The translations under genes were made by a program, and so were the position numbers. From the NCBI GenBank assembly GCA_021809365.1, contig JAKBAC010000059.1:1-17832 (forward strand): a DNA stretch of 17,832 bases. The letters run 5' to 3'. The DNA is from Planctomycetota bacterium. Lineage in GTDB: Bacteria > Planctomycetota > Phycisphaerae > WQYP01. Below, in pieces: positions 6,411 through 14,677 of the stretch. The notes beneath the pieces were generated by a model that saw only the letters and a list, made by a program, of their open reading frames with translations, was not told the DNA's origin and did no database searches. Position 1 is the stretch's first letter, and each line of letters starts with the position of its first letter.

Positions 6411-7583
6411 TTGTATCGGGAAACTCCCCTGCGAATAGGCCACATTATACAGTCCGGCTCCTTGGGCGTCGGTGGGCCGGTCACGGCGATGATTGCGATG
6501 TGCAGCGCCTTGGTGCGGGCGGGATGCGAATGCTCCGTCGCCTGCCATGGTGGCGACCTTCGTACCGCACCCGGCCTTGACGGACGGATCGCTGTTTCTG
6601 AAGTGGGCATCGGCCGCAACCCGCTCGGCAACGGGGACGGAATGAAAAACCTCAGTAACTTTATCCGGAATGTTGACGTGTTGCACCTCCACGGGCTTTG
6701 GGACCCATTGCCGGGAGCAGCGGCCCGCCTCGCGAGAAAATTGAGAACGCCATACGTGGTCTCCCTGCACGGGATGCTACTGGAACGCAGCATGGCGAAC
6801 CACCAGTTGAGGAAGCGGCTGTTCTTGGCCTTCAGTGGCGAAACAATCATGGGCCGCGCTTCCGCGCTCCACTTTACCACGCGGTTGGAGCAGCGCGAAT
6901 CACAGCCGTTTCTGCCCGAAGGCCTGGATCGGGTGGTGATCCCGCTCACCATTGACGGCGGCCTGCTTGAAAGGCTGCCGGGAAGGCAGGAGTGGCGGCG
7001 GTATTTTCCGCAACTGCCGGAAACATGGCCACGGCTGTTGTTTCTCTCCCGGATTCATCCGGTAAAAAACCTGCCTTCCCTGATCAGAGCCCTACCGGGC
7101 CTGGTAAAGGAATTTCGCGGATTGCACCTGGTGGTAGCCGGTGATGGCGAGGCAGAATATGTCCAAAAGATGCACCGGATTGCCTTAGATGCGGGCGTCT
7201 CGAAGGAGATTCTCTTTATAGGCTCGGTGACCGGCGAGGAAAAGGCCGCTCTGATAAGCTCCGCTACGGTGATGACCATACCCAGTTTCCATGAAAATTT
7301 TGGTATGGCTGTCGCGGAAGGGCTGGCTTGCGAGGTTCCCACGTTAGTAACGCCCGGCCTCGGAATCGGCGCGGAAATCCTCGCACATGGTGCCGGCGTC
7401 CCGTGCGGGGAGGATAGTGAATCGATCTCCACTGCGATCGCCGGTGCCCTGCGGAAACCTGAGGATCTCCGGATTGCCGGCGAAAATGGCCGACGCTGGG
7501 CGATTGAAACGCTGGCTCCCGGTGCCGTTGCCGCGCAGCTTCTGCGACTTTACGTAAAGGCGTCGGGGGGCGGTAGTACTTAG
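6411..7583 (+). CDS. Glycosyltransferase family 4
   Basis: A 390-residue GT-B enzyme. The frame is open from a GTG at 6342, but an excellent ribosome-binding site, AAAAGGAGGT, ends just before a TTG at 6411, giving LYRETPLRIGHIIQSGSLGV, the normal beginning of a GT4 N-domain. I therefore place the start at this TTG. The C-domain contains RLLFLSRIHPVKNLPSLIRA, LHLVVAGDGEAEYV, EILFIGSVTGEEKAALI, then PSFHENFGMAVAEGLACEVP with E-x7-E intact. It should act in the cytoplasm on a lipid-linked acceptor, presumably in the same pathway as the two upstream enzymes. It converges on the Wzy-like gene with 36 bases between stops and no obvious terminator. Confidence 0.9.
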   Translation: MYRETPLRIGHIIQSGSLGVGGPVTAMIAMCSALVRAGCECSVACHGGDLRTAPGLDGRIAVSEVGIGRNPLGNGDGMKNLSNFIRNVDVLHLHGLWDPLPGAAARLARKLRTPYVVSLHGMLLERSMANHQLRKRLFLAFSGETIMGRASALHFTTRLEQRESQPFLPEGLDRVVIPLTIDGGLLERLPGRQEWRRYFPQLPETWPRLLFLSRIHPVKNLPSLIRALPGLVKEFRGLHLVVAGDGEAEYVQKMHRIALDAGVSKEILFIGSVTGEEKAALISSATVMTIPSFHENFGMAVAEGLACEVPTLVTPGLGIGAEILAHGAGVPCGEDSESISTAIAGALRKPEDLRIAGENGRRWAIETLAPGAVAAQLLRLYVKASGGGST

Positions 7584-7619
7584 GACCCGCCAGCGGAATG
7601 CGGACGGGCACGGATTGGC

Positions 7620-9011
7620 CTACGTATCGCGTGCTGCGTACCCCTCAGGTGCCGCCAATCCGATGTGATCACCGACGGGATATTTCGCCACAACCATATC
7701 ATACGCCACCGAGGTAAAGGCCATAATCATGTATGCAAGAATGGCCTCAGTCGTGGCGATGGCCATCAGGTACGCATCAAAGAACATGCCGGCAACAAAT
7801 GAAATGGCTAGGGCGCAAACAAACTCGCAAAACTTTCTGGATTCCGCATCCAGTCGGCGACGGTGGCTGAAGATAAACAGGATATCCCGGCCCTGGTTAA
7901 AGGCCAGCATCACCAGCACCAACAAGCCTGGCAACCCCGTTGCCATGAGGACGGCAAGGAATGAATTCTCAACAAGCAGGTGGACACCGCCGATGCCGAG
8001 GAGTGGGTGGCTTTCAAACATGCGCAGCGAGTGCTCCCAGACAGCCGTCCGGTCGTTGACCGTTGACCCGAGGCGCATGGCGGCCTTCGTCGCGTGGTGG
8101 TAGAGGTGTGCGTAAATTTCCCAGGCCACAACCATCAGTGTCGCCGGAGCAATCCATCGCCGAGCCTTGGCCCCGTTGAGTATCAACAATCCGACGACAG
8201 TCATCCCCATGCCGGTGCGTGAGCCAGTCCAAATGAGGAAGGGCGTCATCACCAAGACACCGGCTATCCCCAGGATTTTCTGCCGCCGGGATGAGAAACC
8301 GGAGATTATCAGGAAATTGGCAATAATAAAAAGCGACGCGGCCTGTTCGCCAACACTCTGTGGATTTTGGCTCATCCCGCTGAATCGGTCGTTGAAGACA
8401 ACATTGCTGGTGCCCGCGAACATGATCTGAACAGCCGAAAGGGCAAAGAATGCCAGGCCGGCAGCAACGGTGGCTGATAATATTGCAGCGATGTCTTCGC
8501 CGCTGGTAATGGACCGCCGGAGGTATTGCATAACACCGAAGGATAAAAGCGCGAGCATAGCAAAGGCTCCGGCGGTCCGCTCGGGTGCCACGCTCAACTG
8601 GCGCAACCCGTAGACCACCATCAGCGCCGGTAGCGCCAAGGCGGCCCACCGCACGGTTGTCTCTCGAAGGCTCGGCCGTGAAATCGCGTAACGAATCGTC
8701 ATCAACACCAAGCCAATGACGAACATTGGCTTGCAGAGCCCGCGAAACGTCTCCAAGGGTGGGATCAGCGTGTTATTCCAGTAAATTGAATTGAGGTAGC
8801 CCACCATACCGGTAAGCGTTACCAAAAAAATCAGCAACTCACGTCCACGTCGGCCACGTAAGGCGTAAATTGCGACAGAGACTAACAGCACCAGCGCTAC
8901 CATACCGAAAGGCGTTTCGAGGAAACGAAATAGCGGATCGAGGTAATCAAGTACATTCCTCGCTGCACCGGGGGAAATTCCGTACGTCCGCGCTCGGGGG
9001 GTGGTCTGCAC
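7620..9011 (-). CDS. Wzy/WaaL-type O-antigen polymerase or ligase-like membrane protein
   Basis: A 463-residue, very hydrophobic protein with roughly ten to twelve membrane segments (first ones near 36-52, 58-74, 94-110). It matches the pattern of the Wzy_C/O-antigen ligase superfamily: DRFSGMSQNPQSVGEQAA (208-225), WTGSRTGMGMTVVGLLIL (261-278), then R321 and W325 before the large outer loop, HPLLGIGGVHLLVENSFL (335-352) and ATGLPGLL. In this family the loop residues act on undecaprenyl-linked glycan in the periplasm, either polymerising repeat units or joining them to an acceptor. The two activities cannot be told apart from sequence. The usual loop histidine-asparagine pair reads E-N here. 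The GTG start at 9011 has AGGAGG six bases upstream. It is last in the minus-strand group after flippase and lipoprotein genes. Confidence 0.85.
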   Translation of the reverse strand: MQTTPRARTYGISPGAARNVLDYLDPLFRFLETPFGMVALVLLVSVAIYALRGRRGRELLIFLVTLTGMVGYLNSIYWNNTLIPPLETFRGLCKPMFVIGLVLMTIRYAISRPSLRETTVRWAALALPALMVVYGLRQLSVAPERTAGAFAMLALLSFGVMQYLRRSITSGEDIAAILSATVAAGLAFFALSAVQIMFAGTSNVVFNDRFSGMSQNPQSVGEQAASLFIIANFLIISGFSSRRQKILGIAGVLVMTPFLIWTGSRTGMGMTVVGLLILNGAKARRWIAPATLMVVAWEIYAHLYHHATKAAMRLGSTVNDRTAVWEHSLRMFESHPLLGIGGVHLLVENSFLAVLMATGLPGLLVLVMLAFNQGRDILFIFSHRRRLDAESRKFCEFVCALAISFVAGMFFDAYLMAIATTEAILAYMIMAFTSVAYDMVVAKYPVGDHIGLAAPEGYAARDT

Positions 9012-9107
9012 GTTCGCCTCCTGAATGAAAAACGGAGCGGCACTCCGCCGCTGATACCTCGGCCGCCGAGGGCCACCGCCGACCCACCGGTGAAAGCTTA
9101 GGGTTTT

Positions 9108-9113
9108 ATTATA
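9108..9113 (-). promoter_or_regulatory. Possible -10 box ahead of the Wzy-like gene
   Basis: On the minus strand this reads TATAAT, about 100 bases before the GTG start at 9011. The corresponding -35 position holds only a poor match. It lies in the 189-base gap after the lipoprotein gene. It suggests the Wzy-like gene may have its own promoter rather than relying only on read-through. A plus-strand hairpin, CCGCT-ATAA-AGCGG, lies close by near 9127. Confidence 0.3.
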
Positions 9114-9200
9114 ACCACAGTTCCGCCGCTATAAAGCGGTTTCGGATTTTTCTGTCCGTGGGGCCGCGAGGTTGCGGCGGTGTGGATACCGCCGGGGCAA

Positions 9201-10646
9201 TCATTGAGAGGCACTATTTACAATACGGAACGTTTTACCGGCCCCGGCGAACAACCAAACTCCTGTCCTGGCGTTCATATTGATCAAACGGCCATTGGGG
9301 AGTTCCTCAACCTCCCGTACACCCGGCGGCACCGAAAGACGGTAGCGGATTTGTCCGTCGGTGCAATGCCGCCCAGCGACCAGCAGGCGGCTGTTCCAGT
9401 TGACCAAACGGGTTGTAACAGGTGCACCCGGATTGCTCCCCAGCCTGTTTTTAAGAACGGCCAGGAGATTGTTGAGGTATTGGTCGTCGCCAAAGGTCGC
9501 TCCATCCTTCTGGCGCGGGTTAAAATACAGGAAATGATTGACCCCACGCAGAACCGATTGGTAGATGAGTTCTTTGTAATACTCACCCATCTTCCCATAA
9601 TGTCGGTATGCCACCCATGGAACCACCGGAAGGGTGCTGGAATGCTCCACCCCCTGCAGGTACAACACTTCATAGCGCAGGACCGCGAACGGAGTTTGTC
9701 CATAGGGCCGTCCGCCGGGACTGGCATAGGCCAAGCCACCAATTTCTCCGTACAGTGCCGGACTCTGGCAATTCCCGACCACGCAGGCGCAGGGCTGGAA
9801 ATGGTCATTGAGGTCGGGCACGATGTACGGGGCGCGCATGTCAATGCCGTTAAAATTACTGCCTTCCACGGCCGGGAATACCATGCGGGCGGGCTGGAAG
9901 AATCCGGTATTCAAGGCTTTGGCGACGCGTTGGCCCATCTGCAGGTTCCATTGTCGGCGGTTGGGGCCGGCAAAAAAAATGGATGACAGGTACGAAAAGC
10001 CAAGCCGCGCGGTCAGCTCTGTGCAGCGCGGGTCGCGTTCAATAGCCTTGACCACCGGCAGAGTGAGTTCCCAGGACGTCAGGCCGGCTTCATAATCCAG
10101 CACTAAAAAATTCAATTTTCCACCCGCAGCCTTATACCGCCGGAAGAAAGTGGCCATCCGTTCCTGAATTTTCGCCGCGCCGACGGAGAGCCATGGGCTG
10201 GGAAATTTTGTCGGCTGATCTTCGGGCGTACGGCAGGTATCCTGCGGGCTGCTCAGCAGGTTTGGTGCCGCGTTCCAAAGAAAAATGGCGGCTCGTCCGC
10301 TGGGCAATTGTTGCGATGCCCGTGCCATGGCGGCGGGATGGCCGTAATCCCGGTTGCGGACGTAGAGGATGGGAAGGAGGTTGGTAAGTCTTTTATCGGG
10401 GGTGGCACCACACCAGGCCCAGATACCCCCAAACGCGTTGGATTTTTCCGGTGGCCGAATCACTGGCCGGACGGGTGTTGCATTTGCCTCAGGGGCACCC
10501 TGGGCGGGCACCGGGGCCGAAGTAAGGGGTGTCATAATTCCCCGCAGCGCGCAGCCGGCCAAGCCGATAATCAGGGTGGTGGCCAGCAAAAATGCGGCGT
10601 GACGGCGGCAGGAGTTTTCAGTTCCATGAGAAATTCTTATTGCCAT
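9201..10646 (-). CDS. Exported lipoprotein, unassigned; possible glycoside-hydrolase-like fold
   Basis: A 481-residue protein with a lipoprotein signal: basic start, hydrophobic FLLATTLIIGLAGC, and lipobox L-A-G-C with cysteine 32. A proline-rich linker (about 40-68) precedes a globular domain. I do not recognise the family. Within it, LNFLVLDYEAGLTSWEL (about 178-194) looks like a barrel strand ending in acidic residues, and several aromatic-rich stretches follow (VPWVAYRHYGKMGEYYKELI; GVNHFLYFNPRQKDG). The C-terminus, QIRYRLSVPPGVREVEELPN, resembles the small beta domain often found after a sugar-hydrolase barrel. It may process or bind the polysaccharide in the envelope; this is inference. 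It overlaps the end of a possible 46-codon gene by 10 bases. The start has no strong ribosome-binding site, consistent with coupling. Confidence 0.75.
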   Translation of the reverse strand: MAIRISHGTENSCRRHAAFLLATTLIIGLAGCALRGIMTPLTSAPVPAQGAPEANATPVRPVIRPPEKSNAFGGIWAWCGATPDKRLTNLLPILYVRNRDYGHPAAMARASQQLPSGRAAIFLWNAAPNLLSSPQDTCRTPEDQPTKFPSPWLSVGAAKIQERMATFFRRYKAAGGKLNFLVLDYEAGLTSWELTLPVVKAIERDPRCTELTARLGFSYLSSIFFAGPNRRQWNLQMGQRVAKALNTGFFQPARMVFPAVEGSNFNGIDMRAPYIVPDLNDHFQPCACVVGNCQSPALYGEIGGLAYASPGGRPYGQTPFAVLRYEVLYLQGVEHSSTLPVVPWVAYRHYGKMGEYYKELIYQSVLRGVNHFLYFNPRQKDGATFGDDQYLNNLLAVLKNRLGSNPGAPVTTRLVNWNSRLLVAGRHCTDGQIRYRLSVPPGVREVEELPNGRLINMNARTGVWLFAGAGKTFRIVNSASQ

Positions 10647-10777
10647 GAATCGCTATCCAGATAACTCATTTCATTATCACCCGGAATCGGGAATGTTACA
10701 ACACCGTCAACAACGTGGAATCCTCCTTCTTTAATAATCCGAAACCGATCTTTATGAAATTTCGAAACGGGAGTCAT
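10637..10777 (-). CDS. Possible small protein (46 aa) overlapping the lipoprotein gene
   Basis: A short frame from ATG 10777 to TAA 10637. The translation begins MTPVSKFHKDRFRIIKEGGF and ends PGDNEMSYLDSDSWQ. Its end overlaps the lipoprotein start as ATGGCAATAA, an arrangement common in translationally coupled genes. The next in-frame stop upstream is only seven codons before the ATG, so it cannot be longer. There is no clear ribosome-binding site, and I recognise no family. The stretch is less GC-rich than its surroundings, so it could equally be a chance frame in a 221-base gap, or a regulatory leader. Support is the overlap and the balanced composition. Confidence 0.35.
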   Translation of the reverse strand: MTPVSKFHKDRFRIIKEGGFHVVDGVVTFPIPGDNEMSYLDSDSWQ

Positions 10778-10867
10778 GGGCGCGGCACGGGCGTTTCACC
10801 GGGGGCCGCCGCGCCTCGGCATCGCCGACGGCAGCGGAACAGGCAGGCACGCGGATGGGCCCTGAAA

Positions 10868-12421
10868 TCATGGCGTTGGTGGCCGTTCGGTCGGAGCCGT
10901 ATTTGCCCTGCGTTGCAGTCGCATTCTCGCCGCAACCGCATACGACTTTGCCAGTGTAAATTCCGCCGGCGTAAACATCCTTGCAAGAATGGGATAAATT
11001 AATGCCATCACGGCCGCAGCGATCACACCCCAAATTACCAGGTGTTGCCCCAGCGCCGGCCACAGGAGATAAACCGCGCCCATTGCGGCAACCGCAGCCA
11101 AACTGCCGGCCAGCGGGCCGGCGTATATCCCGACAATCTGGCGCCAGGAAGTGCTGTCCCGCACACCAAGTTTAATATTAATTGGGCTGGTGACCAGCGT
11201 GAACAAAAGCCACGCCACCGCGGTACCTACCCCGCCGCCGCACCAGGCACCTGCGAATACCGCTGTGATAAAAAGTGGCGTCTGTATTGCTGTCCACCGG
11301 AACAGCAGCCCGAAACGGCCTTGAGATTGGATTGCGGCGGTGGCCGGGCTGCTGGGAATACTGATCGCCGCGGTAAGGGCCATAATCTCAAGCACCGGCA
11401 CCGCCGGCAGCCATTTGCTGCCATACACAACCACCACCAGCGGCTTGGCAGCCACGGCCAGCAGCAAACACAGCGGCGTACTGATGAACGCCAACATGCG
11501 TAACGCCCGCATAAGCGCCGCCGCATGTCGCGCCGAATTATCCTGCAGCTTGGCCAGAGCTGGCAGCAGCACCCCCCCAAGGTTTTGCGAAAGTAGCAGG
11601 GACACCTGGGCAGAGAGGTTCAGAGCAAAAAAGAACTGGCCGACCGCGGCCTTCGGATACAGCAACCCCAGCGCAAGATAGCCCGCCTGATACATCAACG
11701 AATTCAGGAAACCAGTGGCGATCATATACCCACTGTCTCCAACCAGAAATTTCCACCGACGGAATTGCGGTTTGATATTTATCCGCGGCTTGGCCAGCCG
11801 CCACAGCCAGAACGCCCGGATCGCCCCCGTTACCGGTATCGGAAGTATAAAACTGTAAGCACCAAAACCGCGCCATGCCAGAAATACACTCATGGCTGTC
11901 AACAGGAAGTTGCTGCCGATATTGACCGCCGCAATGGCCTTAAATCGCATGTCAATCATCAGCCGGGCGGTGGGGATCACCAGCCACGCGCTCAACGGGG
12001 CTGCGACAGCGCTGACCAGAATCAGGCCAATTAGAGCCTGGTTATGAAATACCAGCCCCGCAATTGGGCTGGCCGCAGCCAACAGCAGTGCAGTGGCCAT
12101 GCCGGCGGCTAATTCCAACCAGAAGGCGGGATTGGCCCAGCGGCGAAAGTTTTTATGGCGTTGCACAAGAATTTGCTGGATACCAGTCTGCCGGATTACG
12201 CTGGCAAAAGAAACGGCGATAATGGAAAGCGCCACCAGGCCAAAGTCGCGGGGCAGCAGTAATCGAGCCAGGATAATTTGACCCAACAGGCTTGTCACCT
12301 TGGAACCCAGCGTCTGGCCGACCGTCCAGAAAAATCCGCTTGTGGCCCGCGCGGTCAAGGATATCGCATCCTCACCAGTCTGCGGGGTGTCCACCGAAGT
12401 TTCGTCCAAGTCTTCAGGCAA
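10868..12421 (-). CDS. Wzx-type polysaccharide flippase (MOP superfamily)
   Basis: A 517-residue membrane protein with about twelve to fourteen hydrophobic segments and a hydrophilic N-terminus of about 25 residues. The family hallmark near the first helices reads ILARLLLPRDFGLVALSIIA (about 50-69), followed by RQTGIQQILVQR. The middle contains QFFFALNLSAQVSLLLSQNL, then LLPALAKLQDN, typical of the Polysacc_synt family. Such proteins move undecaprenyl-linked oligosaccharide from the cytoplasmic to the periplasmic face, which pairs naturally with the Wzy-like protein encoded downstream. The start is a TTG at 12421 with GAGG about eight bases upstream; there is no ATG before the first helix. 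It is the first gene of the minus-strand group running to 7620. The transported glycan is unknown. Confidence 0.9.
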   Translation of the reverse strand: MPEDLDETSVDTPQTGEDAISLTARATSGFFWTVGQTLGSKVTSLLGQIILARLLLPRDFGLVALSIIAVSFASVIRQTGIQQILVQRHKNFRRWANPAFWLELAAGMATALLLAAASPIAGLVFHNQALIGLILVSAVAAPLSAWLVIPTARLMIDMRFKAIAAVNIGSNFLLTAMSVFLAWRGFGAYSFILPIPVTGAIRAFWLWRLAKPRINIKPQFRRWKFLVGDSGYMIATGFLNSLMYQAGYLALGLLYPKAAVGQFFFALNLSAQVSLLLSQNLGGVLLPALAKLQDNSARHAAALMRALRMLAFISTPLCLLLAVAAKPLVVVVYGSKWLPAVPVLEIMALTAAISIPSSPATAAIQSQGRFGLLFRWTAIQTPLFITAVFAGAWCGGGVGTAVAWLLFTLVTSPINIKLGVRDSTSWRQIVGIYAGPLAGSLAAVAAMGAVYLLWPALGQHLVIWGVIAAAVMALIYPILARMFTPAEFTLAKSYAVAARMRLQRRANTAPTERPPTP

Positions 12422-12645
12422 GAAAAGAGCCTCATTATTAGAGATGGAGCCTTACACCCGGCACCGCATTTTGCCGCCGCGGGACTCCACGGAAAACCGA
12501 TGTTCTGAATATAGCGTGCGGTTTGGCAGTGACAAGCCTGTGGAACCCGGACGCCACGGGCAGAGATTTCCAACTCAGCCGCAGGTGCCCCAAGCCGAGG
12601 GGTTGCGGTCCGATATAGAATTTCCCCACAAAAGGAATATCGTTA

Positions 12646-12651
12646 TATAAT
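12646..12651 (+). promoter_or_regulatory. Candidate -10 box for the first FkbM gene
   Basis: A perfect TATAAT lies 38 bases before the ATG at 12689, in the 261-base divergent gap between the flippase (minus) and methyltransferase (plus) genes. The -35 position has only a weak match, TTCCCC, at 18-base spacing. The rest of this gap shows no recognisable gene. Confidence 0.45.
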
Positions 12652-12688
12652 CCAGACGTTAATGGCATGAAACTTCCGGAGTTTGCTG

Positions 12689-13513
12689 ATGAAAATTGGG
12701 AAAATGGCCAGGAGAACCTGGGACCTGTGGAAGGCGCGAGGATTCTACACCACAAAAACCGGCTTCCTGCTGGCATTTTGGGACAAGATTTTATCCACCA
12801 GCAAGTGGCCCCTTCCGGGAAGGGGTGGCGTTTACCACCTGCTGGTCACAGGCAATCCACGCCCCTTCGAGTTACGCAGAGGAACCACCGACCTTATCAT
12901 TTTGCTGGAACTGCTGGCCGGCGGCGAATATGCACCCGCTGTCACCCGCCTGTCGGGAAGGTGCCAAACGGTTGTTGACCTTGGAGCCAATGCCGGATTT
13001 AGTATCAGGCTTTGGGCCGATACATTCCCCGAATGTCGGATTTTCGCCGCGGAACTCGACTCCGAAAACGTCAGGGCATGCAGGGCCAATATCGAACTTG
13101 CGGGCATCGCGCAGCGTGTTGTGCTTGATGAGGTGTGTCTTGTGGGGCGAAAAAGGACCGTGTACATCGACCGATCAGGAGGCAAGTGCGGAATTCGTGC
13201 ATCGGATGCCGTCTCCGGTGGATCCCCAGTTGTTGGCACCACGATGGAGGAATTTCTTGGAAACAACGGCGTCCCGGAAAAAATTGATCTGCTGAAGTGC
13301 GACATCGAGGGAGGAGAAGGTGAAATATTCAAAAATTGCTCAGCTTGGATAAACCGTTGCAGGGTAATTGTCGTGGAGACGCACGCTCCTTACAACGCGG
13401 AGGAGCTTTTGGAGGATATTCGGAGCGCCGGCGGAATGATCAGTGAATTCAGGTGCTATGGCAAAAAAGGGTGTGGTTACGATCTGGTGGTGGTGGCTTT
13501 GAAGGAAACGTAG
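12689..13513 (+). CDS. FkbM-family SAM-dependent methyltransferase
   Basis: A 274-residue protein. The frame also opens at a TTG six bases earlier, but the ATG at 12689 has GGAG seven bases upstream. The SAM-binding motif I is TVVDLGANAGFSIRLWA (about 94-110), followed by an acidic strand end, FAAELDSENVRACRAN. A second family block reads KIDLLKCDIEGGEGEIF, equivalent to the LKxDxEGxE motif of Methyltransf_21. FkbM enzymes O-methylate hydroxyl groups on natural products and on sugars. In a glycan locus the likely job is methylating a sugar residue, which can cap chains or alter the surface; the acceptor is not readable from sequence. It is a single gene read from its own promoter region and converges with the second FkbM gene. 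Confidence 0.88.
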   Translation: MKIGKMARRTWDLWKARGFYTTKTGFLLAFWDKILSTSKWPLPGRGGVYHLLVTGNPRPFELRRGTTDLIILLELLAGGEYAPAVTRLSGRCQTVVDLGANAGFSIRLWADTFPECRIFAAELDSENVRACRANIELAGIAQRVVLDEVCLVGRKRTVYIDRSGGKCGIRASDAVSGGSPVVGTTMEEFLGNNGVPEKIDLLKCDIEGGEGEIFKNCSAWINRCRVIVVETHAPYNAEELLEDIRSAGGMISEFRCYGKKGCGYDLVVVALKET

Positions 13514-13645
13514 CGCGGACGACCGAAGACGCCGCGATTATCGATGGGAAACCGACCGAATTGACCGTGATAATTTCGCCCCCCAAGGCCGCCCCAGCTT
13601 TGTACGCTCCGGGCGTGAATTTTATTCTACAGGGGACGAGGACGA

Positions 13646-14428
13646 TCAACCGGCTGCCCGGCGGAGAAATATGGCGTCGGCATAAAGCGGACGCCCATTT
13701 TTGTCGGGAGCCTGCTCCAAATTGCCAGTGTACACAAAGCCCATGCCCGTGATCACCCGGTATAAGTCGTCAAACAGTGGTTGGCCCTCATAGAGTGTCT
13801 CGAAACCGACCTCCACGATGATTGCGGCGGCCCGGCTGGCTATGCCTTTCCCGCCCGCAAGCACCTGATCCTCATATCCCTGTACGTCCAATTTCAGCAG
13901 GATGGGCTCGGCCAACTCCATGGGGGCCATGATGCCGTCCAATGTTTCCACCGGAACCGTAACGGTCTGGTGCCCTACCGTCTGCGGGTAGTTCTCTATG
14001 TGCAGCTTGGCCATTTTGCGAAAGGACGATGAGGCGGACCAGGGAGAGCGGTTCATTTGCATTTCAGCCCGTGCCGCCCCCAGCCCGACGTTGAAAGCCC
14101 GAAATTTCCCGACCCCGGCCATGGTTTTCACAAGCTGCGCATAACAGTCCGGCAGTGGCTCAAAGGAATAGATGGCGGCGTCCGGTAAAATCGCGTGCGC
14201 CCCCGCTGCGAACTGCCCGACGTTCGCGCCGACGTCCAGCACAGTGCGAAAGTTCATGTCACGCAACCACTTCTTGCTCAGGGCGTCGTAACAATCAATT
14301 GGCATTCCGCGTCGGCGCAGCGTTCGCAGCGTGGGGTCGTTGATCTGGCGGGAAAGAAGTGTCAATTTTCGCGCCGCCCGATTGAGTATCGCCGTCACCA
14401 CGCGGCGGGGCGTTAACTTCCTTTTCAT
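13646..14428 (-). CDS. FkbM-family SAM-dependent methyltransferase
   Basis: A 260-residue protein with an N-terminal basic segment (MKRKLTPRRVVTAILNRAAR). Motif I is FRTVLDVGANVGQFAAGA (about 60-77), then IYSFEPLPDCYAQL (86-99), and the family block PILLKLDVQGYEDQVLAGG (175-193), giving a textbook Methyltransf_21 layout. It would transfer a methyl group from S-adenosylmethionine to a hydroxyl, presumably on a sugar of the local glycan. It differs widely from the FkbM protein encoded by the convergent gene at 12689-13513, so they probably act at different positions. AAGGCGGA lies upstream of the ATG at 14428 as ribosome-binding site. The fucosyltransferase gene lies 249 bases upstream on the same strand. 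Confidence 0.92.
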   Translation of the reverse strand: MKRKLTPRRVVTAILNRAARKLTLLSRQINDPTLRTLRRRGMPIDCYDALSKKWLRDMNFRTVLDVGANVGQFAAGAHAILPDAAIYSFEPLPDCYAQLVKTMAGVGKFRAFNVGLGAARAEMQMNRSPWSASSSFRKMAKLHIENYPQTVGHQTVTVPVETLDGIMAPMELAEPILLKLDVQGYEDQVLAGGKGIASRAAAIIVEVGFETLYEGQPLFDDLYRVITGMGFVYTGNLEQAPDKNGRPLYADAIFLRRAAG

Positions 14429-14620
14429 AGCGATTCCGCCTTAATAAAACAAGTGCAACTTTACAATCATAAATCGCGCCCGCACCCAGGGCAATCTCAT
14501 GCCGGGGTTCTGCCGAGACGGCGAAAGAAAACCCGACGGCGGTAAGAGACTGTGGAACCGGGTGTCCCCACCCGCTTTCGGGCCGTCGCCAGGCCATCAC
14601 CCACCGTTGCACAATTAAAT

Positions 14621-14632
14621 TTACCCGGGTAA
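14621..14632. promoter_or_regulatory. 12-bp palindrome between fucosyltransferase and FkbM genes
   Basis: TTACCCGGGTAA is a perfect palindrome in AT-rich surroundings (AATTAAAT before, TTAATG after), inside the 249-base gap between two minus-strand genes. It lies 45 bases past the stop of the upstream gene and about 190 bases ahead of the next start. It could be an operator or part of a terminator; nothing in the sequence decides this. Confidence 0.3.
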
Positions 14633-14677
14633 TTAATGCGCCCAGGGGGCCCGTACTCCCGTTGTCCCGGACGGCCG

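Noticed and set aside
8014..8649. 211-codon minus-strand frame
   Set aside because: It is a shifted frame inside the Wzy-like gene; the translation is arginine- and cysteine-rich with no membrane segments.
13514..13645. Intrinsic terminator between the convergent FkbM genes
   Set aside because: I could find no stem followed by a T-run on either strand.
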